A stretch of 8,353 nt of DNA from JBDRHL01 sp043816955. GTDB lineage: Bacteria; Planctomycetota; Phycisphaerae; Sedimentisphaerales; CAYZTY01. Below the pieces are notes generated by a model that searched no databases, had not been told where the DNA came from, and saw only the letters and a list, made by a program, of their open reading frames with translations. Both the position numbers and the translations under genes were made by a program. The stretch's first letter is position 1, and each line of letters opens with the position of its first letter. The stretch covers positions 1-8,353 of the forward strand of contig JBDRHL010000238.1 in the NCBI GenBank assembly GCA_043816955.1, given 5' to 3'. Of the stretch, positions 1-6,333 are shown one piece after another.

Positions 1-125
1 CGCAGAGTTTTGGCAAATTTGTCTATCTCTGACAATGAAAATGTCATAAATCTGCGTTTGTCCTGTTTAGTCTGCCTGCAAACCGTAAAACTATTTGTGT
101 GTAAATCTACGCCCAGATAACTCAT
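1..125 (-). CDS. IS110-family transposase (DEDD recombinase), N-terminal part, cut by window edge
   Basis: Reading the minus strand from ATG at 125-123 gives 41 codons without a stop before the window ends. The product starts MSYLGVDLHTNSFTVC and continues through a stretch containing FSLSEIDKF. This matches the start of IS110-family transposases: a short beta strand followed by GVDLH, where D7 would be the first acidic residue of the RuvC-like DEDD active site, then an FxxFSLSEID-type segment. A Shine-Dalgarno GGAG lies at 138-135 with a 9-base spacer, which supports this start. The family cuts and rejoins DNA as a circular intermediate and is guided by a structured RNA from the non-coding end of the element. 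Only the N-terminus is visible, so integrity and the second catalytic domain (Ser-containing) cannot be judged. The family call is from recognition of the N-terminal pattern, not from a search. Confidence 0.8.
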   Translation of the reverse strand, partial: MSYLGVDLHTNSFTVCRQTKQDKRRFMTFSLSEIDKFAKTL

Positions 126-179
126 TTTCTTTTTCTCCAAATTAAAGTAACATTCTGTTATCTGGAGCAGACTTTAATT
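113..179 (-). promoter_or_regulatory. Two interleaved perfect 9-bp helices around the transposase start codon
   Basis: On the minus-strand RNA, AATTAAAGT (179-171) is perfectly complementary to ACTTTAATT (148-140). The loop of that hairpin contains CCAGATAAC (165-157), which is perfectly complementary to GTTATCTGG (121-113), i.e. codons 2 to 5 of the transposase. The two helices cross, so they form either a pseudoknot or two mutually exclusive folds. The second helix encloses the Shine-Dalgarno (138-135) and the ATG (125-123) in a 35-base loop. This could restrain transposase translation, or link it to folding of the upstream guide RNA. The pairings are seen directly; the regulatory role is inferred. 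Confidence 0.4.
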
Positions 180-320
180 CTACTGTGTCGGTATCCACCA
201 ATCTCCTATACAAGGTCGCAATGCCTTATGATGGCCGTTCGGTTACAGGTCTGAGTTATTCTCCTTACCGAGGTCTGTGCCTCATCTAATCTATGCAGCC
301 TATAACCTATTCTGCTCCAG
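162..320 (-). ncRNA. Candidate bridge RNA (seekRNA) of the IS110 element
   Basis: This stretch lies directly upstream of the transposase on the same strand, where IS110-group elements encode their guide RNA. It is closed by a perfect 10-base inverted repeat: on the minus strand CTGGAGCAGA (320-311) can pair with TCTGCTCCAG (171-162), enclosing 139 bases. Inside are smaller possible stems on the minus strand. CGGT-A-AGG can pair with CCT-GTA-ACCG (about 270-240), and ATAAGG can pair with CCTTGT around an 8-base loop (about 229-210). The total of about 159 nt is in the size range of known bridge RNAs. The family fact is established; assignment to this exact interval, and which loops would read target and donor DNA, is inference. 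No covariance evidence is available. Confidence 0.35.
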
Positions 321-365
321 CTAATTCGATTTTACTGAAGCCTGAACACCAACAAAATAGTTTTT

Positions 366-446
366 CTCTTTCAGATATTTTTTTACTTTTTGCTCTCACC
401 CAAATATGGAGCAAAAATAAAAAAATATCATCTACTTTTCAAAGAG
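366..446. repeat. Long AT-rich imperfect palindrome between araD and the IS110 element
   Basis: The arms 374-395 and 409-429 are complementary over 21 bases with one bulged base (C386). Each arm carries a 7-T or 7-A run, a 5-T or 5-A run and GCTC or GAGC next to a 13-base loop. After a small internal loop, CTCTTT (366-371) pairs with AAAGAG (441-446), which lengthens the structure. It lies just past the araD stop and could act as a transcription end or RNA-stabilising hairpin for the long minus-strand operon. It is not a textbook terminator, because the GC pairs sit near the loop and no U-run follows the stem. It may instead be the palindrome beside which the IS110 element inserted. A shorter palindrome, GCTGG-AG-CCAGC (446-457), abuts it on the araD side. 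Confidence 0.6.
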
Positions 447-478
447 CTGGAGCCAGCAACTTTTATCGTACCAACTCC

Positions 479-1192
479 TTAGTTTTTCTGGCCATAATAT
501 GCTTCTTTTCCGTGTTTACGCAAATAGTGTTTGTCAAGAAGGGTTTTTGAAACAGGCCCTCTGTCAGGGTCGATCTGCATCGTTGCCAGGGCTATCGCTG
601 CCGTTTGTTCGAGAATGATCGCGTTTTGCACCGCATCTGCAGCAGAGGTTCCCCACGTGAACGGGCCGTGGTTGGCTACCAGACACGCAGGCATATGGGC
701 CGGGTTTATGTTGTTTACTTCGAAATGCCGGACAATAATTTTTCCTGTGTTACTTTCATAACCGCTCTGTATCTGGTCATCTGTCATTATCCCGGTTACG
801 GGTACAGGCCCGTAGAAATGATCGGCATGAGTTGTCCCGAGGCAGGGAATAACTTTGCACGCCTGTGCCCAGGCGGCAGCGTTAAGTGAATGTGTATGGC
901 AAATGCCTGCGATGTCCTGAAAGCTTTTGTATAATTCCACATGTGTCAAGGTATCGGATGACGGATCCAGGCCTTCTTCAAGCTTGCGGCCCGTCAGATC
1001 TACCGCGACCATTTTATCCGGCGTCAGGTCCTCATAACTTATCCCGCTGGGCTTGATGACAACGATGCCGGCCTGGCGATCAATGCCGCTTACATTCCCC
1101 CAGCTTAGAATGACAAGGCCTTGTTTTTGCAGCTCAACATTGGCTTTGTAAACTTCGTATCTGAGCCGGTCAATCACTCCGCTTTTACGCAT
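479..1192 (-). CDS. araD: L-ribulose-5-phosphate 4-epimerase
   Basis: The product converts L-ribulose 5-phosphate to D-xylulose 5-phosphate, the last step of L-arabinose catabolism before the pentose phosphate pathway. The protein has 237 residues, close to E. coli AraD (231), and aligns along its whole length with an offset of four. Visible family motifs are WGNVSG (31-36), KPSG (47-50), SSD (78-80), HTHS (99-102), GTTHAD (119-124), NHGPF (174-178) and the C-terminal KHYLRKHG..AYYGQ. The Zn ligands are H99, H101 and H175. D124 and Y233 match the catalytic Asp and Tyr. The start ATG at 1192 overlaps the end of araB by eight bases (ATGCGTAA), so the two are probably translationally coupled. 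UlaF or SgbE type epimerases share the fold, but the araB neighbour favours the arabinose role. An AAGGAG at 478-473 just after the stop has no usable reading frame behind it. Confidence 0.95.
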   Translation of the reverse strand: MRKSGVIDRLRYEVYKANVELQKQGLVILSWGNVSGIDRQAGIVVIKPSGISYEDLTPDKMVAVDLTGRKLEEGLDPSSDTLTHVELYKSFQDIAGICHTHSLNAAAWAQACKVIPCLGTTHADHFYGPVPVTGIMTDDQIQSGYESNTGKIIVRHFEVNNINPAHMPACLVANHGPFTWGTSAADAVQNAIILEQTAAIALATMQIDPDRGPVSKTLLDKHYLRKHGKEAYYGQKN

Positions 1193-2858
1193 TAACAGAG
1201 TCCTTTATGGCTAACAGGTCTTTCATAACATTGTAAAGCGTCTGCGTGTTTCCCCCCAGACCGAATGCGTCATGAAGCTGAGTATACAGCTTATAAAGCT
1301 GCTGATACACTTTACGGTTCTGCGGTATCGGTTTGTATGTTATTTTCTTCAAACCACTCATTGCTGCCTGTGCGTCCTGGAAATTATCATATCCCCCCCT
1401 CTTAGGACCTGCGACTACCGCAGCTGCGATTGCCGAACCCAGCGCGCAGGTTTGTGCTGAACGTGAAATCTTCATCTCCCTGCCTGTTATGTCTGCGTAA
1501 ATCTGCATGAGAAGAGGGTTTTTCTCAGCAATCCCGCCGCAGTTTATAACCTCGTTTACTTTACAGCCATACTCCTCAAAGCGATTTATTATCGTAAGCG
1601 CCCCGAAAGCCGTAGCTTCAATCAATGCACGGTAAATTTCCTCCGGTTTGGTATGCAGTGTCTGCCCAAGCAGAAGTCCGCTCAAACGCTGGTCAACAAG
1701 AACAGTCCTGTTGCCGTTGTTCCAGTCCAGCGCCAAAAGGCCCGACTGGCCCGGCTTGAGCTGTTGCGCCTTGCTGGTAAGCTGCTGGTGGGATAAGTCC
1801 GGGCGAATGTAGTCTACAAACCATTTGAAAATATCCCCCACAGCACACTGTCCCGCTTCCAGACCAAAGCAGCCGGGCAGAATTGATCCGTCGACGATCC
1901 CGCATACGCCAGGTATATCCGGAACGTTATCACAATTAGGGGCTACCAGCATATCGCATGTGCTTGTGCCGATTATTTTCACCAACTTGCCTGGCGCGAT
2001 GCCGCTTCCTACAGCGCCGAGATGAGCGTCAAATGCACCTACCGCGACAGGGACGCCAGCGGGTAATTGCAGTTTTTCAGCCCATTCAGTCGTCAGACCT
2101 CCTGCGGCTGTATCAATCGTATAGCTCTGTTCGTACAGCCTTTCGCGAAGACGTCCAAGTTCAGGATCAAGCCTTGACAGAAAATCCGCAGCGGGCAGGC
2201 CGCCCCACTGATTGTTGAACATTGCCTTGTGGCCTGCTGCGCAACGACTTGCTTTGAATTGCCCGGGCTTCATCGTTCCTGTCAGAGTGCCGGTTATATA
2301 ATCACAGCACTCGACCCATGTATAGGCTGCGTCAAACACTTTTGCGTCTGTACGCAGGCAGTGAAGTATCTTACTGAAGAACCACTCGGAAGAATAAGTC
2401 CCACCGCACTTAGCTAGGTATTCCGGATGCTCTTTTTTTGCAAGGGCAGTAATCTCGGCGGCTTCGGTATGGCTGGTATGATCTTTCCACAGCCACGCAT
2501 GAGCGTTGGGATTGTCCCTGAATTCTTCTTTCAAGGCAAGCGCCATGCCATGTTCATCAACCGGGATCGGTGTCGATCCCGTTGTGTCAACCCCGATCCC
2601 GATGACCTTATCGCAACTGAAATCCTTGTCATTTTTACGTGCCTGTGCACAGGCGTGAGTTACCGTTGACTCAATACCCTTCAGGTAATCTGATGGATTC
2701 TGCCGTGCCAGGTTGTGATCAGACGGCTCAAGTATGATGCCGTCCTGTCCCGTTTCGTAATTATAAACAGCTGTACCCGATTCTGCGCCGCTGCTTGTGT
2801 TTACAATTAAACATCTGACGGAGTTGGTTCCCAAATCCAATCCGAGTGTGTATGCCAT
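1185..2858 (-). CDS. araB: Ribulokinase
   Basis: The product phosphorylates L-ribulose with ATP to L-ribulose 5-phosphate, the substrate of the adjacent AraD. It is an FGGY-family carbohydrate kinase of 557 residues, the usual AraB length. Seen motifs are the N-terminal phosphate loop GLDLGTNSVR (6-15), GVDTTGSTP (89-97) and WKDHT (124-128) at the sugar site, GAFDAH with catalytic base D277, the ATP-site IIGTSTC (295-301), and the C-terminal FGGY signature GGIAEKNPLL followed by DITGREMKI (about 441-464). The frame is open to 2933, but I chose ATG at 2858 because the family homology begins there and AGGAG lies at 2869-2865, seven bases upstream. The 25 upstream codons look non-coding. It starts 41 bases after the yacP-like stop, with no clear terminator between, so it may be transcribed from the pyr promoter or from its own. 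No arabinose isomerase gene is in view. Confidence 0.95.
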   Translation of the reverse strand: MAYTLGLDLGTNSVRCLIVNTSSGAESGTAVYNYETGQDGIILEPSDHNLARQNPSDYLKGIESTVTHACAQARKNDKDFSCDKVIGIGVDTTGSTPIPVDEHGMALALKEEFRDNPNAHAWLWKDHTSHTEAAEITALAKKEHPEYLAKCGGTYSSEWFFSKILHCLRTDAKVFDAAYTWVECCDYITGTLTGTMKPGQFKASRCAAGHKAMFNNQWGGLPAADFLSRLDPELGRLRERLYEQSYTIDTAAGGLTTEWAEKLQLPAGVPVAVGAFDAHLGAVGSGIAPGKLVKIIGTSTCDMLVAPNCDNVPDIPGVCGIVDGSILPGCFGLEAGQCAVGDIFKWFVDYIRPDLSHQQLTSKAQQLKPGQSGLLALDWNNGNRTVLVDQRLSGLLLGQTLHTKPEEIYRALIEATAFGALTIINRFEEYGCKVNEVINCGGIAEKNPLLMQIYADITGREMKISRSAQTCALGSAIAAAVVAGPKRGGYDNFQDAQAAMSGLKKITYKPIPQNRKVYQQLYKLYTQLHDAFGLGGNTQTLYNVMKDLLAIKDSVNA

Positions 2859-2893
2859 ATTAAACTCCTGTTGGCCTGAGACATGTTGATTAT

Positions 2894-2906
2894 GCAGTAT
2901 CACTGC
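2894..2906. promoter_or_regulatory. Small palindrome GCAGT-ATC-ACTGC upstream of araB
   Basis: A perfect 5-bp inverted repeat with a 3-base centre overlaps the stop codon of the yacP-like gene (2900-2902) and lies about 36 bases upstream of the araB start. Its position would suit an operator for a local sugar regulator that separates the ara genes from the pyr genes, but no regulator gene is in the window. A repeat this short may be chance. Confidence 0.2.
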
Positions 2907-3382
2907 TCCTGCAGACCAAAGCTTTTTATCCACTGTTCAGTTTCGGCGGCACTTAACCCATTGTATTTTTCCTGCGGCACTGCGGAGGAAGCATGGCTTT
3001 CAAGGACTTTTGTAAGCTGTGCCCAGAATATCTCACATTTTGCGCTCGCGGACCTTCTCCGTCGAGCCGCTGCTATAATCCTTCTATCGTTGCTGACGAT
3101 AATCAGCCTTTTCGGCGCGGTACTGACCAGAATCTTGGTCTCGATTACCTCATCAGCCTCTTTGTTACCGCCGCTGAAGACTACCTCCAGGGGATCAAGA
3201 TTCTCAAACGGAGTTTTGTCGCGAGGCCCGGTACCATCGAAAACAATCACCGCCTTGTCGCCGATCCTCCTCAAATACACACGGATGATCCTGCATATCT
3301 GGATATCGCTCAGGCCGGAATACCCCTCGTTAGAATTGATAACGTATCTAAGCAGGTTGTAACCATCTATAACAATCGGCAT
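2900..3382 (-). CDS. NYN-domain ribonuclease, YacP/Rae1-like
   Basis: This 160-residue protein belongs to the YacP-like NYN (PIN-like) nuclease family. The best-studied member, Bacillus Rae1, is a ribosome-associated endoribonuclease. The N-terminus MPIVIDGYNLL is the typical first strand, with catalytic D6 and N9. VFDG (47-50, D49), GGNKEADEVIE (71-81, D77, E78 and E81) and IIVSNDRRI (94-102, D99) supply the remaining acidic metal-binding positions. A basic ARRRRS (106-111) follows, and the C-terminal tail is short and helical. The ATG at 3382 is one base past the pyrC stop (TAG-C-ATG), and AGGTGG at 3397-3392 lies inside pyrC, so it is translated in the pyr operon. The substrate is unknown. 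Family assignment is secure on motifs, while ribosome association is known only for other members. Confidence 0.85.
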   Translation of the reverse strand: MPIVIDGYNLLRYVINSNEGYSGLSDIQICRIIRVYLRRIGDKAVIVFDGTGPRDKTPFENLDPLEVVFSGGNKEADEVIETKILVSTAPKRLIIVSNDRRIIAAARRRRSASAKCEIFWAQLTKVLESHASSAVPQEKYNGLSAAETEQWIKSFGLQEQ

Positions 3383-3383
3383 G

Positions 3384-4676
3384 CTACTGTTCCACCTGAT
3401 GCGATTTGAATCTTATCTCGCCGCCAACTATAGTATACTCGACCTTGCCGCTGACTGCCCAGCCGTTGTAAGGACAATTCCTGCTCTTCGAGAGAAATTT
3501 ATCCGTATCAATAGTGTATTCGGCCCTGGGGTCAATAATGGTTACATCACCTTGTCTACCGATGGTCAGGGTACCCTTGTCGATACCGATTACATGGGCA
3601 GGTTTATATGTCATAAGTGCGATCAGCTCAGACCAGTTCAAAACTTTCGGCTCAATGAGAGCTTTTACATAGAGACTAAGGGCACATTCAATTGCTGCTA
3701 TTCCGAAGGGAGCAGTCAGAAATTCCAGCTCTTTCTCGCTCTGGAGGTGAGGCGCATGGTCACTAGCCAGGGCATCAACCAACCCATCCTTTACGGCTTG
3801 CCTGAGGGCGTCAATATCGCGATCTGTACGCAGAGGCGGGTTGACCTTATAATCCGTATCATAGTCCGAACAAAGATCATCGGTCAGCAGCAGGTGATGG
3901 GGTGTAACTTCACAAGTTACCGCGAGTCCCTGCTGTTTGGCGTCCCGAATCAACGCGGCAGAACCGGCTGTCGATATGTGCTGAGCGTGGTATCTGACGC
4001 GAGTTTTTCTGGCAAGCTGTATGTCCCGGTAAAGCATCATTTCCTCAGCCAGAGGATCCATGCCCGGCAGCCCCAGAACCGTTGAGTAGTATCCCGAATT
4101 CATCACACCACTCCCGGCAAGACTGTCGTCCTGACAGTGCTGTGCTATGACCGTATCGAACATTGCTGCATATTTAAGTGCGCGAAGCATGACCGCGGTA
4201 TCCTGCACACCGTTTCCATCATCAGTAAATCCGACGGCTCCTGCCTCGCTCATAAGACCCATTTCCGCAAGTTCCTGCCCCTGTCTTTCACGTGTTATGG
4301 CTCCCATTACATAAATGTGGGTTTTTCTGGCCTGCCGACCCATCCGATGTGCATACTCAACGCTGGTAGCATCTTCAACAGGCGGATTCGTATTAGGCAT
4401 TGTAACTACGGAGGTAAAGCCCCCTGCAACTGCCGCTGCTGATCCGCTGGCGATAGTTTCTTCTTCTTCATCCCCCGGCTGGCGAAAATGCACATGTATA
4501 TCAATCAGCCCCGGCGTAACAAGCTTATCCGCAGCGTCAATGACGATTGATGCATCTGTGTCGATGCTGCCCAGTTGAGCTATTTTGCCGTCGGCGATCA
4601 GAACATCACATTTCCTCTCGATCTTATTTGCCGGGTCGATTACCAGCCCGTTTTTTATCAGCACATCCTTAGCCAT
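3384..4676 (-). CDS. pyrC: Dihydroorotase, class I
   Basis: The product closes N-carbamoyl-L-aspartate to L-dihydroorotate, the third step of de novo pyrimidine synthesis, in the cytoplasm. The protein has 430 residues and is an amidohydrolase TIM barrel. All metal and catalytic residues are visible: H61 and H63 in DIHVHFRQPG, D153 in GFTDDGNGV, H180 in IAQHCQD, H233 in YHAQHIS, and D306 in ASDHAPH. The substrate-binding R65 and N95 (MPNTNPP) are also present. The numbering matches the class I enzyme of Aquifex, which works in a complex with aspartate carbamoyltransferase; pyrB lies directly upstream here. A TTG start at 4688 is possible, but ATG at 4676 is preferred because GGAGGA (4685-4680) sits four bases before it. 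The gap to pyrB is 12 bases. The residues indicate an active enzyme rather than an inactive PyrC' homologue. Confidence 0.96.
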   Translation of the reverse strand: MAKDVLIKNGLVIDPANKIERKCDVLIADGKIAQLGSIDTDASIVIDAADKLVTPGLIDIHVHFRQPGDEEEETIASGSAAAVAGGFTSVVTMPNTNPPVEDATSVEYAHRMGRQARKTHIYVMGAITRERQGQELAEMGLMSEAGAVGFTDDGNGVQDTAVMLRALKYAAMFDTVIAQHCQDDSLAGSGVMNSGYYSTVLGLPGMDPLAEEMMLYRDIQLARKTRVRYHAQHISTAGSAALIRDAKQQGLAVTCEVTPHHLLLTDDLCSDYDTDYKVNPPLRTDRDIDALRQAVKDGLVDALASDHAPHLQSEKELEFLTAPFGIAAIECALSLYVKALIEPKVLNWSELIALMTYKPAHVIGIDKGTLTIGRQGDVTIIDPRAEYTIDTDKFLSKSRNCPYNGWAVSGKVEYTIVGGEIRFKSHQVEQ

Positions 4677-4688
4677 TGACTCCTCCAA

Positions 4689-5654
4689 TTACCCAGCGGT
4701 ACTTTGGTGTGCGACAGCCTGATTTACGAGGAATAATACGGCCATCCGCACTGCCAATCCGTTGGCAACCTGTTCAAGTATGACGCTGTTTGGTCCGTCA
4801 GCCACTTCACTTTCCAGTTCGAGCCCCCGATTGATAGGGCCCGGATGCATAACGATTATATCGGGTTTTGCCTTTTTCATTCGCTCGACAGTAAGTCCGA
4901 AGTAGTGTGAATATTCCCTGATGGATGGAAAGGGATTGCCCCCAAGGCGCTCAAACTGAATTCTGAGCATGTTTATTACATCGACTTTTTCGATAACCTC
5001 GTCTAATCGATAGGAAACATTTACAGGAAGCTCCTGCACATTGCTCGGCATCAGAGTCGGCGGTCCGACAAGAGTCACTTCAGCGCCCAGTTTTGTCATC
5101 GCCCATATTCCGCTTCTGGCCACACGGGAATGAGCAATGTCCCCGACAATAGCTATTTTCAAACCGTCAAGTGCTTTTCTGTGCTTAAGTATCGTGTACA
5201 CATCCAGCAGAGCCTGTGTAGGATGCTCACAGTAGCCGTCACCAGCGTTTACGACGCAGGCATTTATGCTCCTGGCGAGCAGTTTAGGGGCACCGCCGGC
5301 ACTATGGCGGATAACAACAATATCAATTCCCATAGCCTCCAAATTTCGCGCCGTGTCCAGCAAAGTCTCGCCCTTGCTCACAGAGCTGTCTTTCTTGGTA
5401 AACTCTATCACATCGGCGCTGAGTCTGCCTGCTGCCAGGGCAAAGCTGTTTCGCGTTCTGGTGCTGTCTTCGAAAAACAGGTTAACTACAACTTTGCCTC
5501 GCAGGGGTGGCGCTTTTTTGATCGAGCGGGTACTGATCTGTTCGAATCCCCTGGCAGTACTGAGGATGTGCTCGATTTCCTCTCGAGACATATCCCGCAA
5601 GCCGATAAGATGCTTGCGCTTCCACTGGAACTTTCCATTTTTCACTTTTGCCAT
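4689..5654 (-). CDS. pyrB: Aspartate carbamoyltransferase catalytic subunit
   Basis: The product joins carbamoyl phosphate to L-aspartate, giving carbamoyl aspartate, the committed step of pyrimidine synthesis. The 321-residue length is usual for the catalytic chain. Carbamoyl-phosphate site motifs are FFEDSTRTRNSF (60-71; S64, T65, R66, R68), SVSKGE (91-96, with K94 from the 80s loop), H117 in IRHSAGG, and HPTQALLD (144-151). The aspartate site shows HSRVARS (175-181), MLRIQFER (229-236, R231) and HPGPINRG (270-277). The start ATG at 5654 has GGAGG at 5665-5661, directly behind the pyrR stop, so the genes are closely coupled (11-base gap). No regulatory subunit gene (pyrI) is present, so control more likely comes from PyrR. 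The order pyrR-pyrB-pyrC is common in bacteria with the unregulated trimeric enzyme. Confidence 0.96.
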   Translation of the reverse strand: MAKVKNGKFQWKRKHLIGLRDMSREEIEHILSTARGFEQISTRSIKKAPPLRGKVVVNLFFEDSTRTRNSFALAAGRLSADVIEFTKKDSSVSKGETLLDTARNLEAMGIDIVVIRHSAGGAPKLLARSINACVVNAGDGYCEHPTQALLDVYTILKHRKALDGLKIAIVGDIAHSRVARSGIWAMTKLGAEVTLVGPPTLMPSNVQELPVNVSYRLDEVIEKVDVINMLRIQFERLGGNPFPSIREYSHYFGLTVERMKKAKPDIIVMHPGPINRGLELESEVADGPNSVILEQVANGLAVRMAVLFLVNQAVAHQSTAG

Positions 5655-5665
5655 GCGGGGCCTCC

Positions 5666-6193
5666 TTACTCCACCACTACCTCATCCTTTCCGTCCGATT
5701 CGATCAGCGACACCCGAATCAGCTTCGCCGGCTCTATGTCGGTCTTACAGCACAGATAGTCCGCCTGGATGGGCAATTCTCTTCCACGGCGATCGACAAG
5801 TACTGCCAGTTTTATAGCCTTAGGCCTGCCAAAATCGATCAGTGCATCCATAGCCGCCCGGCTCGAGCGACCAGTATAAAGGACATCATCGATTAGTATT
5901 ATAATTTTATCGTTTATGTCAAATCCTATTTCCGTGCTTCGGACTACCGGCTGATCATCGCTTTGTGGACTATTCAGATCGTCTCTATACAGTGTTATGT
6001 CCAGTGTCCCGCATGGTATTTCCCGTTCCAATCTGTCCGATAAATGCTTTGCCAGCCTCTGGGCGAGGATTTCACCTCTGCTTCGAACACCAATAACAGC
6101 GATTTTGGCTCCATCGGGAATATCCCCCAGAATCCTCTTAGCCAGATCAGCTATTGCGGCACGGATTTGATCAGAGTTCAGAAGTACTTTCAT
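5666..6193 (-). CDS. pyrR: PyrR, pyrimidine operon regulator / uracil phosphoribosyltransferase
   Basis: This 175-residue type I phosphoribosyltransferase matches PyrR throughout. The PRPP-binding loop IILIDDVLYTGRS (98-110, with D102, D103, T107 and G108) is nearly identical to the family signature. IGVRSRG (34-40), GTLDITLYRDD (62-72) and LVDRRGRELPIQADY (132-146) are typical PyrR segments. In the last, RRG replaces the more usual RGH. In Gram-positive bacteria PyrR binds a hairpin in pyr mRNA when UMP is high and promotes termination or blocks translation. Many members also make UMP from uracil and PRPP. As first gene of the array it probably controls its own operon, but I could not find the classical PyrR-binding sequence in its leader. 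The ATG at 6193 has a GAGGA about ten bases upstream. Whether this member regulates RNA or is mainly an enzyme is open. Confidence 0.95.
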   Translation of the reverse strand: MKVLLNSDQIRAAIADLAKRILGDIPDGAKIAVIGVRSRGEILAQRLAKHLSDRLEREIPCGTLDITLYRDDLNSPQSDDQPVVRSTEIGFDINDKIIILIDDVLYTGRSSRAAMDALIDFGRPKAIKLAVLVDRRGRELPIQADYLCCKTDIEPAKLIRVSLIESDGKDEVVVE

Positions 6194-6330
6194 AACCGTA
6201 AGATTCCTCGCGATAAATGCGTATGGTTTAGCTGCTGGAATATACCAGCTTATTTGGGCCAGAGCAAGACCTTGCCCGCCACAAACAAATAGTATTTTTC
6301 TAAGAATACCGGCAGCTCCGTCTATATAGC
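6194..6330 (-). promoter_or_regulatory. Leader of the pyrR operon with two hairpins; promoter not clear
   Basis: On the minus strand two stems precede pyrR. GGGCAAG-GT-CTTGCTC (6277-6262) contains one G-T pair and has only a 2-base loop, so its last pair probably opens. GCTGG-TATATT-CCAGC (6249-6234) is a perfect 5-bp stem with a 6-base loop, about 40 bases before the start codon. Neither is followed by a U-run, so they are not intrinsic terminators as they stand. They are candidates for a PyrR- or ribosome-dependent leader. A TATATA at 6328-6323 could be a -10 box, but I see no good -35 box at the right distance, so no pyr promoter is called. Confidence 0.3.
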
Positions 6331-6333
6331 GAC

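Larger units (their letters stand above)
1..320 (-). mobile_element. Left part of an IS110-family insertion sequence (outer boundary uncertain)
   Basis: The element comprises the transposase start at 1-125 and the non-coding stretch upstream of it. IS110 elements lack classical terminal inverted repeats and make little or no target duplication, so the outer end cannot be read directly. I place it provisionally at 320, the outer base of a 10-base inverted repeat (162-171 with 311-320). The true end may lie anywhere up to the long palindrome that starts at 366. Family members often insert into or beside palindromes, which would fit the neighbouring hairpin. The rest of the element lies left of the window. 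Confidence 0.5.

Noticed and set aside
1..478. CRISPR array or tandem repeats
   Set aside because: The repeated words are inverted pairs of 9-21 bases, not regularly spaced direct repeats.
293..550. Plus-strand open frame of 85 codons with a hydrophobic C-terminus
   Set aside because: It runs across the palindrome at 366-446 and into the 3' end of araD antisense, has no ribosome binding site, and shows no family features.
2859..2933. Upstream extension of araB by 25 codons
   Set aside because: The extension crosses the preceding stop region, has no family similarity, and the ATG at 2858 has a well-spaced AGGAG.
2883..3409. Plus-strand open frames of 159 and 138 codons
   Set aside because: Both are antisense to the yacP-like gene, which has the complete NYN motif set and a good start site.
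3381..4085. Plus-strand open frame of 234 codons
   Set aside because: It lies wholly antisense to pyrC, whose catalytic residues are all present; the translation has no recognisable domain.
4677..4688. TTG start for pyrC giving MEES before MAKD
   Set aside because: It would lie on top of the ribosome binding site GGAGGA, which is correctly spaced for the ATG at 4676.
5130..5896. Plus-strand open frames of 209, 183 and 82 codons
   Set aside because: They are antisense to pyrB and pyrR and overlap one another; no motifs or start signals.
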